From the NCBI RefSeq assembly GCF_035989885.1, contig NZ_CP108518.1, positions 124,001 through 188,000 of the forward strand: 64,000 nucleotides of DNA, written 5' to 3'. Position 1 is the first letter of the stretch, and each line of letters starts with the position of its first letter. Origin of the DNA: Streptomyces sp. NBC_01232 (GTDB taxonomy: Bacteria > Actinomycetota > Actinomycetes > Streptomycetales > Streptomycetaceae). A model generated the notes under the pieces. It did not search any database. It saw nothing but the letters and a program-made list of their open reading frames with translations, and was not told where the DNA came from. Made by a program: the position numbers and the translations under genes. Shown here piece after piece: positions 23,821 to 33,045 of the stretch.

Positions 23821-25140
23821 TCAGTCGCTCACGTGTGCCGCCGGCCCCAGCACGACCGGCAACTCCCGCAGCCCGTTGGAGATGAACGACTCCACCCGTG
23901 GCAACTCCCCCTCGCCCGCCGGGGCCAGGGCCGCCGCCGGGAACCGCTCGAAGAACCGCCGTACCGCCACGGCGCACTCCAGCCGGGCCAGGGCCGCACC
24001 CAGGCAGTGATGGGTGCCGAACCCGAAGGACAGGTGCTGCCCGCGCGTCGGGCGGGTGACGTCGAACTCCTGTGCCCGCTCCCCGTGCACGGCCGCGTCC
24101 CGCCCCGCCGAGGCGAACGACACCATGATCGGGTCGCCCTTGGGGATGACCACCCCCTCCCCCATGTCGATGTCCTCCACCGCGAACCGCAGCAGCCCGT
24201 ACGAGGCCGGCGGCTCGATCCGTGCCGCTTCCTCGACCACGTCCTCCCAGGAGGCGAGCCCCTGCCGGACGAGCGCCAGCTGGCCCGGACTGCGCAGCAG
24301 TTCGTGCAGGGCCGTGCAGATGAGGTTGACGGAGGTCTCGTACCCGGCCGTGAAGAGCAGGATCAGGGTGTCGGCCAGCTCCTTCTCGCTCAGCCGCGCC
24401 CCCTGGCCCCCGCCGTCGTCACCGTCACCGTTGCCGTTGCCGTTGCTGGCGCTGCCGCTGTCGTCGCCGGCGCCGTTGTCGCGGGCCGCGATCAGCGCGC
24501 TGGTCATGTCGTCGCCGGGGTGCTCGCGCCGGTGGGCGAGCAGGTCGGCCATCGTGACGTGCAGGTCCTCCGCGTTGCGCTGCGCCTCCTCGGCCGTGAT
24601 CGCCGTGTCGAAGAAGGCGTTGATGATTTTGTGCAGGGGGGCCCAGGAGTGCTCCGGGATCCCGAACAGCTCGAAGACGATCCGCGTCGGCAGCTCGTGC
24701 GCGAACTCGGTGCGCAGGTCCACCGCCTGATGGGGTGCCAGTGCGGCGAGGCGGTCGAGGAGTTTGCCCACGACCTCCTCGATCCTGGGCAGCATGCCGC
24801 CCGCGCGGCGTGCGGTGAACGCGGCGGCGGCCGGTCTGCGCAGTCTGGTGTGCTCGGCCCCGTAGGCGGTGATCATGTTCTGCACGGAGACCCAGATCGC
24901 CAGCGGCCACTCGGCTCCGACCTCCCCGTCGATCCACGCCGGCCAGTGGCGGTAGGCGTCCTTGGACACCCGCGGGTCCACCAGCAGCCTGCGTATGTCG
25001 GCGTGCCGGGCCACGGCCCAGGCGGTCACTCCGCCGGGCAGCATCACCGGCGTCGCGGGCGCCTGTTCGCGGATGAGTGCGGCCTCGGTGTGCATCTGCG
25101 CACCGGAGACGTCGATCGCAATCGGGCACTGACGGTTCAT
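23821..25140 (-). CDS. Cytochrome P450
   Basis: 439 residues from an ATG with GGAG 8 nt upstream. The I-helix motif LFTAGYETS, the ExxR helix (EEAARIEPP) and the haem loop FGFGTHHCLGAALARLE with its Cys ligand are all present. A Gly/Asp/Asn-rich insertion (about residues 235-265) precedes the I helix and is unusual. P450s are often encoded next to AfsA homologues, where they can oxidise butyrolactone or butenolide signals. The divergent AfsA-type gene and the ARE operator in the promoter favour that over a role on the polyketide, though the latter is possible. Confidence 0.9.
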   Translation of the reverse strand: MNRQCPIAIDVSGAQMHTEAALIREQAPATPVMLPGGVTAWAVARHADIRRLLVDPRVSKDAYRHWPAWIDGEVGAEWPLAIWVSVQNMITAYGAEHTRLRRPAAAAFTARRAGGMLPRIEEVVGKLLDRLAALAPHQAVDLRTEFAHELPTRIVFELFGIPEHSWAPLHKIINAFFDTAITAEEAQRNAEDLHVTMADLLAHRREHPGDDMTSALIAARDNGAGDDSGSASNGNGNGDGDDGGGQGARLSEKELADTLILLFTAGYETSVNLICTALHELLRSPGQLALVRQGLASWEDVVEEAARIEPPASYGLLRFAVEDIDMGEGVVIPKGDPIMVSFASAGRDAAVHGERAQEFDVTRPTRGQHLSFGFGTHHCLGAALARLECAVAVRRFFERFPAAALAPAGEGELPRVESFISNGLRELPVVLGPAAHVSD

Positions 25141-25211
25141 CTGGGGCTCTCCATGATGGGCGGCGGTTGTCGGCGACGGGGTGCAGCGGAGTGTCCACAC
25201 CCTGTATTTCA

Positions 25212-25229
25212 AAACCGCCCATCCGGTTT
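25212..25229. promoter_or_regulatory. ARE-like operator upstream of the P450 gene
   Basis: AAACCG-N6-CGGTTT, perfect arms, lies 72-89 bp upstream of the P450 start in the 487-bp P450/AfsA divergent region. A further half-site AAACCG (25552-25557) lies 70 bp upstream of the AfsA-type start, but its partner half is weak. The rest of the gap shows nothing recognisable. Confidence 0.72.
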
Positions 25230-25627
25230 CCAATTCACCGGCGGCGGCCCCGAGTCTGGCACGGCCCGCCCCTCATGCCAATGGTTTTCGGGGCACGGCG
25301 GGTGCCGTGTCGGCTGCCCGGGGCGGGCGCGGAGCGGGCTGGTTGAACAGTTGGCGCCTGCACCCTGTCCGACCGGCACATATGACCGGAAGGCCAGCTC
25401 TCACTTGGGGTGGGGGGCCTGCGGCCCGAGGGGGCATCGCCGTGTCGGATATCCGCTGGTCGGGGTCGTGGGGGCGTTTCCAATGGCTGTCCGGCGGCCG
25501 GTGGCGGGGATGCGCGGGCCGCATCCTGCCCCTCTGAGTACCTTGCAAACAAAACCGGAGAGTACGTATCTTGCGTCTCGCGAGCGGAACCCGTCCCATC
25601 CGTCGAACGGCTCTGCGGGAGAACTCC

Positions 25628-26584
25628 ATGACCATGCTCACGATCGGAAAGACCGCGCCCGTCCTGCCTCTTCCTGGAGAGGGGCATCCGTGGATGCGCT
25701 GCAACGACGCCCGCTCCCTGACCACCACGGTGCCCAGGGAGTACGTCCACCGCAGCTCCCTCGCCGAGGTCTTCCTCACCGGCTGCGACCGCACCGGTGA
25801 GGACACCTTCTCCCTCACCGGGCAGTGGCCCCGCGCCCACACGTTCTTCACCAGCGCCGACGGCGCCAGCCACGACCCGGTGCAGGCCGGGGAGACCGTG
25901 CGCCAGGTGGGGCTCTACCTCTGCCACGCCGTCTACGGGGTCCCGCTCGGCCACAACGTCCTTCTGTGGAGCCTGGACTTCACGACGGCGCCGGGCGGGC
26001 TGCGCATCGGCCGCGGGCCGAGCGACCTCGAGATGACGGCGGTGTGCACGGACTTCGGCTGGAAGGGGAACCGGTTCTCCGGGTTCCTGGAGGTGGACAT
26101 CCGCCGGGGCGGCGAGCTCGCCGGCACCGGCACCGCCCGCTTCAGCTGCGTCGCCCCCGCCACCTACCGGCGGCTGCGCGGCGACCGCGGTCTCATGGCG
26201 TTAACCCGGCCGCTGCCCCGCCGCACCCCCATGGCCGCCGCCTCCGCCGGCCGGCTGCTGCCCTTCGACGTGGTCCTGGCCCCCGCCGGCCGGCCGGGCC
26301 GCTGGCAGCTGAGCCCCGACCTGGACCACCCGATCCTCTTCGAGCACGCCAACGACCACCACCCCGGCATGGTCCTCGTCGAGGCCGCCCGCCAGGCCGC
26401 CTGCGGGCTCCACGCCCCCGGCGGATTCACCCCCTCGGGCGTCGCCACCGAGTTCCGCCACTACGCCGAACTCGACGCCCCCTGCTGGATCGACGCCACC
26501 GTCCTGTCCCCGGGCCGGGTGGAGGTCACCGGCCACCAGGAGGGCCGTACCGTCTTCCGCTCCACGGTGACCGGCGCCGCCTGA
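25628..26584 (+). CDS. AfsA/ScbA-type gamma-butyrolactone signal synthase
   Basis: 318 residues from an ATG with GGGAG upstream. Two AfsA repeats with hot-dog-like character are visible. Repeat 1 is around VPREYVHRSSLAEVFLTGC and ends in ETVRQVGLYLCHAVYGVP. Repeat 2 is around DHPILFEHANDHHPGMVLVEAARQAACG. The family condenses a beta-ketoacyl-ACP with dihydroxyacetone phosphate, the first committed step to A-factor-like autoregulators. It is divergent from the P450 and followed by two reductase genes, one on each strand, which suggests a small signal-biosynthesis module feeding the TetR receptors. Confidence 0.9.
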   Translation: MTMLTIGKTAPVLPLPGEGHPWMRCNDARSLTTTVPREYVHRSSLAEVFLTGCDRTGEDTFSLTGQWPRAHTFFTSADGASHDPVQAGETVRQVGLYLCHAVYGVPLGHNVLLWSLDFTTAPGGLRIGRGPSDLEMTAVCTDFGWKGNRFSGFLEVDIRRGGELAGTGTARFSCVAPATYRRLRGDRGLMALTRPLPRRTPMAAASAGRLLPFDVVLAPAGRPGRWQLSPDLDHPILFEHANDHHPGMVLVEAARQAACGLHAPGGFTPSGVATEFRHYAELDAPCWIDATVLSPGRVEVTGHQEGRTVFRSTVTGAA

Positions 26585-26618
26585 AGAGACCCCGCCCACC
26601 CCGCGGCGTACTGCCGCC

Positions 26619-26698
26619 GCACCCGCCGCCCCGCACCCGCCCGCTTGGACCCGCCGCCCCGCACCCGCCGCCCTGCACCCGCCGCCCTGCACCCGCTG
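26619..26698. repeat. Imperfect 14-bp tandem repeats
   Basis: Approximate copies of GCACCCGCCGCCCT follow one another in the 238-bp convergent gap (26585-26822) between the AfsA-type gene and the epimerase-like gene. No gene is seen there. Confidence 0.6.
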
Positions 26699-26822
26699 CG
26701 CTCCCCCGCGGCCGGGAGCCGGCGGCGCGGGCGGCGGGGCGGGGACCGTACGGCGTGGCGGGGGTGCGCCATGGCGGGGGCCGGGGGCTGCGGGCCGGCT
26801 CCTGTGCGGGCGGCCGGTGCTG

Positions 26823-27773
26823 TCACACGGCGGCCGGGGCCCCGCCGCCGCCCCGGTACCAGGGGGCGCAGCGGGCGAACGCCTCGGGGAAGGGCGGCCC
26901 CGGTGATGCCTTCAGCCCCGCCCACAGCCGCCCGCTGTCGTACCAGTGGTCCACCGCGAGCAGCCTCAGCCGCCGGCGCAGCGCCGGATCCGTCCCGCCC
27001 GTGCCGCCCAGCAGTTCCAGTGCCCGGGGGATGTCCACGTCCCCCGCCGGCAGCGGCAGGGCCAGCTCCCGCGTGACGGTCTCCACGAGTTCGCGTGCGG
27101 TGACCGGCTCGGGATGACCGGCGTGCAGTACACCTGCCGGGGCGTCCTCCTCGCGTACGGCCAGCTCGGCCAGCGCGCCGGCGAGGGCGTCCACCGACGT
27201 CAGGGACATCCGGGCCCGGCCGCCGTCCACCCAGTGCGGCAGCCCGGCCAGCAACTGCAGCAGCGAGGGCACCACCCAGCGGTCGCCCCGCCCGTACACC
27301 AGGTGCGGCCGCAGGACCGTACCGCCGGCCGCGAGCACCAGCCGTTCGCCGGCGAGCCGGGTCACGCTGGTCACCGAGGCGGGCTGTTCGGGGAGTTCGC
27401 CCTCGGCGGCGCCGCGGTGGGCGCCGTCCCCGTACACGGCCGCCGTGCCCAGCTGCACGATGCGCCGTACCCCGGCCCGCCGTGCCTCCGCGAGCAGTGC
27501 CCGGGTGCCGTCCACGTTCACGGCCCGGCACTCCCGCAGGGTTCCCCCGATGCGTGAGGCCAGGTGCAGCACCGTGGTGACGTCCTCGCAGAGCCCGCGC
27601 AGCGATGCGGCCCGCGCCAGGTCGCCCCGTACGGTGTCGGCCCCCGGCGGTGCGCTGGCCTCGTGGACCAGCGCCCGTACGGGCACGCCCGCCGCCAACA
27701 GGCGTTCCACGACGGGGGATCCGGCGAACCCGGCGGCGCCGGTCACCAGTACGATCCGGTTCTCTCTCTTCAT
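26823..27773 (-). CDS. NAD-dependent epimerase/dehydratase-family reductase
   Basis: 316 residues. An extended-SDR Rossmann motif (RIVLVTGAAGFAGSPVVERLLAAG) is followed by VNVDGTRALLAEA, and LGTAAVYGDG occupies the catalytic Ser region. The expected YxxxK is not well formed (VTRLAGERLVLA), so activity may be modified. ATG 27773 was chosen; ATG 27785 is equally possible because neither has a clear ribosome site. Similar genes accompany afsA homologues, where they are thought to reduce the butenolide or the side-chain ketone. It is divergent from a classical SDR 34 bp away. Confidence 0.8.
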   Translation of the reverse strand: MKRENRIVLVTGAAGFAGSPVVERLLAAGVPVRALVHEASAPPGADTVRGDLARAASLRGLCEDVTTVLHLASRIGGTLRECRAVNVDGTRALLAEARRAGVRRIVQLGTAAVYGDGAHRGAAEGELPEQPASVTSVTRLAGERLVLAAGGTVLRPHLVYGRGDRWVVPSLLQLLAGLPHWVDGGRARMSLTSVDALAGALAELAVREEDAPAGVLHAGHPEPVTARELVETVTRELALPLPAGDVDIPRALELLGGTGGTDPALRRRLRLLAVDHWYDSGRLWAGLKASPGPPFPEAFARCAPWYRGGGGAPAAV

Positions 27774-27807
27774 CACGCGGCCCATTCCACCGTGTTACGG
27801 TCGCGCG

Positions 27808-28584
27808 GTGACGCTGGGAACGGATAAATCTCTGCTGGCGGGCAAATCGGCGCTGATCACGGGCGCGAGCTCCGGCATCGGGGCGGCCGCTGCCCGCGTG
27901 TTCTGCCGGGAGGGCGCCTCGGTGACCCTGGTGGCGCGCCGGGAGGCCCAACTCGCGGCGCTCACCGCGGAACTGCGCGCCGCCGGCCACCGGGCCCAGT
28001 ACGTGGTCGCGGACGTGACCCGCACCGAGGACGTGGCGCGGGCGGTCAAGGAGGCCGTCAGCGTCTACGGCCGCCTGGACGCGGCGTTCAACAATGCGGG
28101 CATCGGTGCGCAGCCGGCGCCGATGCACCTGCTGGACGAGGAGACGTACGACAGTGTCATGGACACCAACGTGCGGGGTGTCTGGAACTGCATGCGTCAC
28201 GAGATACGCGCGATGCTGGCGACCGGCGGCGGCGCGATCGTGAACAACAGCAGCACGGCCGGCCTGGTGGCCACGCCGGTGACGGCGGCCTACATCGCGT
28301 CCAAGCATGCGGTGCTGGGCCTGACCAAGGCTGCCGCCTGCGAGTACGCCGCCCAGGGCATCCGGGTGAACGCGATCGCCCCGGGCTCCACCCGCAGCGA
28401 GATGATCGACGCCTGGCTCCGGGAGAACCCGGCGATGGAGGAGGTCCTGCTGGCCTCGGCGCCGCTCCCGCGGATCGCCGCACCCGCGGAGATCGCCGAG
28501 TCGGCGGCCTGGCTGTGCAGCGACCGTGCCTCCTTCGTCCTGGGCACCACGCTCTCGGTCGACGGCGGCTGGACCACCCGCTGA
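27808..28584 (+). CDS. Short-chain dehydrogenase/reductase
   Basis: 258 residues from GTG. It is a classical SDR with TGASSGIGAAAARVF, NNAGIG, catalytic Ser in IVNNSSTAGLVAT, YIASKHAVLGLTKAAA (Tyr and Lys) and a C-terminus typical of glucose-1-dehydrogenase-like members (FVLGTTLSVDGGW). It reduces or oxidises a carbonyl/alcohol with NAD(P). Proximity to the AfsA-type gene allows a role like that of the ketone reductases of butyrolactone pathways, but the cofactor and substrate are not evident. Confidence 0.87.
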   Translation: MTLGTDKSLLAGKSALITGASSGIGAAAARVFCREGASVTLVARREAQLAALTAELRAAGHRAQYVVADVTRTEDVARAVKEAVSVYGRLDAAFNNAGIGAQPAPMHLLDEETYDSVMDTNVRGVWNCMRHEIRAMLATGGGAIVNNSSTAGLVATPVTAAYIASKHAVLGLTKAAACEYAAQGIRVNAIAPGSTRSEMIDAWLRENPAMEEVLLASAPLPRIAAPAEIAESAAWLCSDRASFVLGTTLSVDGGWTTR

Positions 28585-28618
28585 CCACCCCGGTTCGCGG
28601 CAGGTGGTGTCCGGTCAG

Positions 28619-28686
28619 GCGTGGTGCCGGGTCAGGTGTGGTGCCGGGTCAGGTGTCGTGCCGGGTCAGGCGTGGTGCCGGGTCAG
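28619..28686. repeat. Four tandem 17-bp repeats overlapping a gene end
   Basis: Units of GYGTSGTGCCGGGTCAG start at 28619, 28636, 28653 and 28670. The last one and a half units lie inside the 3' end of the next minus-strand gene and encode its LTRHHA terminus, so the stop codon may have moved by repeat expansion. Confidence 0.8.
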
Positions 28687-29316
28687 GTGGGCGAAGGCGG
28701 TGCGGGCGAGGACGTCCAGGGCCTCGGGTGTCGCTCCGGGGGCGAGGGCACGGAAGGACGCGGCGAAGGCGTCCGACTGCGTGCACAGGGTCCGCACCTC
28801 CAGGGCCTGGGTCAGGCGCGGTATCACCTCGTGGAAGCAGTAGGGGTGCTCGGATTCGATGAAGGCCTCGAGGCTCTCCTCGTAGGAGGCGTGCTCGCCG
28901 TCGTAGGCCCAGCCGTCCAGCGACAGCAGCAGCGGCCACTGGGCCCGCACCTCCCAGGCGGTGAGCGGTACGTCCTCGTAGGAGGGGTCCCCTTCGCGGT
29001 CCGCGAGGCGCAGCAGCAGGGCCAGCCCGGTCATGAACTGCGGCAGGCTGTCCGCTCCGGCGGCCGCCGTCCAGGTGCGGCGGGTATCGGGCGGGCAGGT
29101 CGCGAAGAACTCCTGGGTGAACGCCGTTGCCAGGTAGTCCAGTTGTGAGGCGAGCGAGCGCAGGGAGCCGCGCCAGGCGGTGTCCCAGTGGTTGGCCCGC
29201 ATCGTCCGCCTGAACCGCAGGACCTCCCACTCCAGCGGGTCGGTCCCGCCCGCGGCGAGGCCGACCAGGTGCGCGATCGGTCCGCTGGTGAACATGCCTT
29301 CCGGGTGCAGTGCCAT
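28666..29316 (-). CDS. Hypothetical protein
   Basis: 216 residues from an ATG preceded by GGGGGAGAGGGA. No catalytic motif is recognised. The sequence is mostly helical, with aromatic-rich segments (FRRTMRANHWDTAWRGSLRSL, LSLDGWAYDGEHASYEESLEA, ESEHPYCFHEVIPRLTQALEV). It looks soluble and cytoplasmic. Good codon bias and a plausible ribosome site support a real gene. It is convergent with the SDR gene. Confidence 0.65.
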   Translation of the reverse strand: MALHPEGMFTSGPIAHLVGLAAGGTDPLEWEVLRFRRTMRANHWDTAWRGSLRSLASQLDYLATAFTQEFFATCPPDTRRTWTAAAGADSLPQFMTGLALLLRLADREGDPSYEDVPLTAWEVRAQWPLLLSLDGWAYDGEHASYEESLEAFIESEHPYCFHEVIPRLTQALEVRTLCTQSDAFAASFRALAPGATPEALDVLARTAFAHLTRHHA

Positions 29317-29482
29317 GCTCCCTCTCCCCCTTCGTCGTTGCGGGTCCATCCAACCCCCTTGCGGACGGCGGGGGCGGCCCGGGGCGGGCGGCGGCAGTGG
29401 GGGTGGCGGGGGCAGTAGGGGTGGTGGTGGTGGTGGGGGTGGTGGCGGGGACAACCGGCCGGCCCGGTTCCGCGTCCTTGCC

Positions 29483-29965
29483 GTGGAGAGCCGTCTCCGG
29501 GCCACCGGTGCGGGAGAAGGACCAGACCTGGAGGGCGTCATCGGCACGTTCACCCCTGACCGGCCCGATGCGGGCGCACGGCCCCGCAGGACGGCCGGAA
29601 CCGGCAGGGTGCTGCTGGGCTGCCTGGCGGGGATCGTACTGACCGCCGTGGCCCTGACCGTGGCGTGGTGGCCGCGGACGGAGGTGACGTACCGCAGCAC
29701 CGCGCCCGCGGAGCCGGTGTACGACGACCGGTCACCGCACTACCTGGGGCTGGTGCACGAGCAGACCCTGTCCGGGCGGCAGTCCTACCGGATGGTTGTC
29801 GGCAGGTACCCCGGGGTGGCCTACGGGCACTGGGTGGACGTCGAGACCGCGTGGGGGGCGCAGGGCATCGAGTCCACCACGTGGACGGAGGCCGGTGTGC
29901 GCGTCCGCTTCCGCACCGGTCACGAGGTCTTCGTGCCGGCCCGTTTCTTCCTGCACGGCAGATGA
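29483..29965 (+). CDS. Small membrane-anchored protein of unknown function
   Basis: About 160 residues, with an uncertain GTG start. One transmembrane segment (VLLGCLAGIVLTAVALTVAWW, near residues 43-63) is followed by a conserved-looking exterior domain (PRTEVTYRSTAPAEPVYDDRS, GQSYRMVV-type strand, FRTGHEVFVPARFF). No family is known to me. An alternative start inside the helix (GTG at 29609) would remove a short hydrophilic N-terminus. It is divergent from the hypothetical gene ending at 28666. Confidence 0.55.
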   Translation: MESRLRATGAGEGPDLEGVIGTFTPDRPDAGARPRRTAGTGRVLLGCLAGIVLTAVALTVAWWPRTEVTYRSTAPAEPVYDDRSPHYLGLVHEQTLSGRQSYRMVVGRYPGVAYGHWVDVETAWGAQGIESTTWTEAGVRVRFRTGHEVFVPARFFLHGR

Positions 29966-30852
29966 GACCGCGCGGCCGTCACACGGCCGTCGCCCCGCGG
30001 GCGGGCCGGTCGGGCCTCGCGCAGCGGGCCGGTGGCGTGACGGCTGCGCGGGCGGCGGGGGGCCGGGCGGGCGGGTGCCGTCGGCGCGTTCGCGGCGGCG
30101 GGCGGTCCGCGGCACGGCTGGTGCGCAGAGCGGGCCCACGGGCGACGTCGATGGCCAGGGCCGCGGAAGGGGTACTCCTTCGCCGCCGCCACCTGCAACG
30201 GCGCCAGGACCCGCACCGGTGGCCAGGGGCGGCGGTGAGGAACGCCGGCGTGCCCGCCCCTACCAGGTCCCCGTTGCGGCCCGCCGCCGTATCCGGCAGG
30301 GGTGCCTGAACGGCGGCCACGAGCAGGACCGGAGGCAGGACCAGAGGCAGGGCCATGGGCAGGGCACACGGCCGGGCCGGTGCCGGGAACGCGAGGGCCG
30401 GGGACAGCAGCTCAGCGCGAGGTTGCCGGTGTCGCCCCGGCCGGCCGCACCCTCGGCGCCGCAGGGCGGCAGGGCGGCAGGGCGGCAGGGCGGCAGGGCG
30501 GCAGGGCGGCAGGGCGGCAGGGCGGCAGGGCGGCAGGGCAAGGTTCCCGGCGGTGCGGGAGCCGGTGAACACCACCACCCCCCTCGGCCCGTAGGAGCCG
30601 GTGGGATACACCGGCACTGTGGTGGCCGGTGGCCGCCGCCGTCATCCGGTGACGGGCCGCGGGCCGGGAACGGGGGCGGGGGGCGGTCGAGGGGGTGCGG
30701 GTTCTGCGGGCGCGTACCACTGTGGTTGCAGCCGGACGCTCCCCTCGGCGGTAGGGGACATCAGCTCCCGGCGGGCCGCCAGGGGCGGCGGCCGGCGGCT
30801 GCGTTGCCGGCGTTGCCGCCCGTTCCGCAAGACCGTGACGCAGGAGCGCCGC
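29966..30852. other. Intergenic region without a recognised gene
   Basis: No reading frame here has convincing codon bias, ribosome site or family resemblance. The region is dominated by G/C-rich low-complexity sequence and includes a 10-copy 8-bp repeat (30461-30540). Confidence 0.6.
30461..30540. repeat. Ten tandem copies of an 8-bp unit
   Basis: GCAGGGCG is repeated ten times (the last copy ends in A). Because 8 is not a multiple of three it is non-coding. It probably varies in length by slippage. Confidence 0.9.
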
Positions 30853-32487
30853 ATGCTGACCCGTTTGGCCGATGACAACCGCAGGCGAGTGGTGTGGGGC
30901 ATATCCCTGCTGCTGATCGCGGTCACCGCGCTCCTGGGAAGCGCACCCGGCAGCGCCGGAGCAGCCCGGGCCGCAGGGGGCGGCGGGGTTTCGGGGGGCG
31001 GCGCGGTGCCCGTTCCGGTGCTGTCCTGGGGGCCCTGCGACGGGGCGGGCGACGGCTTCGGGTGTGCGACCGCCCGGGTGCCCCTGGACTACCGCCGCCC
31101 CGCCGGCCCCGCCCTCTCCCTCGCGGTCACCCGCCGGCCCGCTGCCGGCCCGGCGCACCGCACCGGTGTGCTGGTGCTGCACCCCGGCGGGCCCGGCAAC
31201 TCCGGGGTGAACTTCGCCCGCAGCAGCTACGGGGCACTGCCCGCCTCCCTGCGTGACGCCTTCGACGTCGTCGGGTACGACATGCGCGGGGTGGCGCGCA
31301 GCGGGCAGGTGGAGTGCTGGAACGACCAGGAGTACACGGCGGCCGTCGACGGTGCGCGCGGTGTGCCCGGTCCGGGGGCCGTGCAGGAGGCGGTGCGCCA
31401 GGGCCTCGACTTCGCCCGGGCCTGCCGGGAACGCTCCGGGGACCTGGTGCCGTTCATCGGTACCGGGTCGAACGCCAGGGACATCGACCTGCTGCGCCGG
31501 GCCCTGGGCGAGGAGACGCTGTCCTTCTACGGGCGTTCCTTCGGCAGTTACGTCGGTACCGTGTACGCGGCGCAGTTCCCGCGGCGGGTGCGGGCCATGG
31601 TGCTGGACGGGGGCTACGATCCGCGCCGCTATGCGGATGTGCCGTACGCCTACGACGGCGGGCAGTTCGCCGCGCTGGACGCGGCGGTCGGCCGGTTCCT
31701 GAACTGGTGCGGGCACGACGCGGCCGTCTGCGGGTTCGGGGAGGGCCGGCCGCGGCAGGCCTTCGAGCAGCTGAAGCGGGATCTGGACGCCGATCCGGTG
31801 ATCACGGCGAGCGGGCGCCCGGCCACCGGGTACACGCTGGCCTACCGGCTGATGTTCAGCATCAACTCGGGCAGGGAGATCTGGCCCGATCTGGGGCAGG
31901 CGCTGAAGGCGGCCCAGGAACGGCGGGGTTCGTTCCTGCTGTCGCCGCCCTCGCCCGCGTCGTTCGACTTCCTCAGCGTCAACACGGCCGTGGAGTGCGC
32001 CGACCGCCTCTATCCGGGCAGCCGGCTGCTGCTGGGCGCGACGGTCGGCGCCGAGGCCGCCGCGGCCCCGCTGCTGGGACCGCCCATCGGGCTGGGGCCG
32101 CCGGCCTACGACCACAACCACGCGCCCGCCTGCGCCCAGTGGCCGGCCCAACGGCCGAGCCGGTTCACAGGCTCCTACCGGGCGGCCGGGTCCGCCCCGA
32201 TCCTGGTGCTGGGCACGACCGGGGACCCGGACACCCCCTACCGGGACGCGGTGGCCCTGGCCGGGACGCTGGAGGGCGGGCGGCTGCTGACGTTCGCCGG
32301 TGAGGGGCACACCGCCTACAACCGGAGCGCGTGTGTCAGCGCGCTGGTCACCGACTACCTCGCCACGCTGGCGCTGCCCGCGCGGGGCACCGTGTGTGCG
32401 GACGAGGCCGGCCCGGAGCCGGCGGGCCGTCGCACCACCGGCATCGAGGCCGACGAGACACAGGATGTGATCCCTGCCCTGCGCTGA
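30853..32487 (+). CDS. Secreted tripeptidyl-aminopeptidase-like alpha/beta hydrolase
   Basis: 544 residues from an ATG with GGAG 7 nt upstream. A signal peptide (RRRVVWGISLLLIAVTALLG) is followed by the mature domain with LSWGPCDGAGDGFGCATARVPLDY, as in SlpD/SlpE and Tap-type Streptomyces peptidases. Then come LVLHPGGPGNSGVNFA (oxyanion), the nucleophile in FYGRSFGSYVGTVYA (GxSxG), a catalytic Asp near LVLGTTGDPDTPY and a His in FAGEGHTAYNRSACV. The paired Cys residues fit an extracellular enzyme. It probably releases tripeptides from extracellular proteins. Confidence 0.88.
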   Translation: MLTRLADDNRRRVVWGISLLLIAVTALLGSAPGSAGAARAAGGGGVSGGGAVPVPVLSWGPCDGAGDGFGCATARVPLDYRRPAGPALSLAVTRRPAAGPAHRTGVLVLHPGGPGNSGVNFARSSYGALPASLRDAFDVVGYDMRGVARSGQVECWNDQEYTAAVDGARGVPGPGAVQEAVRQGLDFARACRERSGDLVPFIGTGSNARDIDLLRRALGEETLSFYGRSFGSYVGTVYAAQFPRRVRAMVLDGGYDPRRYADVPYAYDGGQFAALDAAVGRFLNWCGHDAAVCGFGEGRPRQAFEQLKRDLDADPVITASGRPATGYTLAYRLMFSINSGREIWPDLGQALKAAQERRGSFLLSPPSPASFDFLSVNTAVECADRLYPGSRLLLGATVGAEAAAAPLLGPPIGLGPPAYDHNHAPACAQWPAQRPSRFTGSYRAAGSAPILVLGTTGDPDTPYRDAVALAGTLEGGRLLTFAGEGHTAYNRSACVSALVTDYLATLALPARGTVCADEAGPEPAGRRTTGIEADETQDVIPALR

Positions 32488-32502
32488 GCCGGCGGCGCGT
32501 TG

Positions 32503-33045
32503 TCACACCCAGGTGTAGTTCTCGTCGGTGACGGCCTCCAGGGCAGTGTGGGCGGGGGCTGCGCGGGGGTCGGGCAGGGCCGCGAGGGCGGGCCCGATCG
32601 GCGGGAAGAGGGGCAGAGCGGCCGTCCTGCGGTAGTCGACCCACTCGATGACACCGGTCTCGATGCTGCCGTCGGGGAGTTCGTCCTGCTCGAACTCCGC
32701 GAGGGTGGCACGGATTTGGGGGGTGATGTGGAGGCGGTGGATCAGGTGGAGCTTGCGCGGCGGCGGGGTGGGGCCGGGGCGGGTGACCCGCTGGTCGACG
32801 ACCCACAGCAGGTCGCCGCCCTCGGCCTGCTCCGCGTCGAGGCCGAGTTCCTCGGCGAGTTCCCGGTGCAGGGCCTGCCGCAGGTCCTCCCCGTCCTCGA
32901 CGTTGCCGCCGGGCGGCGTGTAGTGGGTGGACCGGGCACGGTCACGGCGGATCAGGGCGACGTCGTTGCCGCAGAACACCAGCGCCCCGGCCCGGATCCT
33001 GATCCGCGAGAACGGGACACCCGCATGGTCACCAGTACCAGTCAT
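32503..33045 (-). CDS. Nudix hydrolase
   Basis: 180 residues from ATG 33045. The Nudix box is complete: GNVEDGEDLRQALHRELAEE followed by LG, i.e. Gx5Ex7REUxEExGU with all metal-binding Glu. Upstream is ALVFCGNDVALIRRDR. The C-terminal EWVDYRR is typical. It hydrolyses a nucleoside diphosphate linked to another moiety; the substrate is unknown. It is convergent with the peptidase, only 15 bp apart. Frames continuing upstream run into the large repeats and are not coding. Confidence 0.87.
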   Translation of the reverse strand: MTGTGDHAGVPFSRIRIRAGALVFCGNDVALIRRDRARSTHYTPPGGNVEDGEDLRQALHRELAEELGLDAEQAEGGDLLWVVDQRVTRPGPTPPPRKLHLIHRLHITPQIRATLAEFEQDELPDGSIETGVIEWVDYRRTAALPLFPPIGPALAALPDPRAAPAHTALEAVTDENYTWV

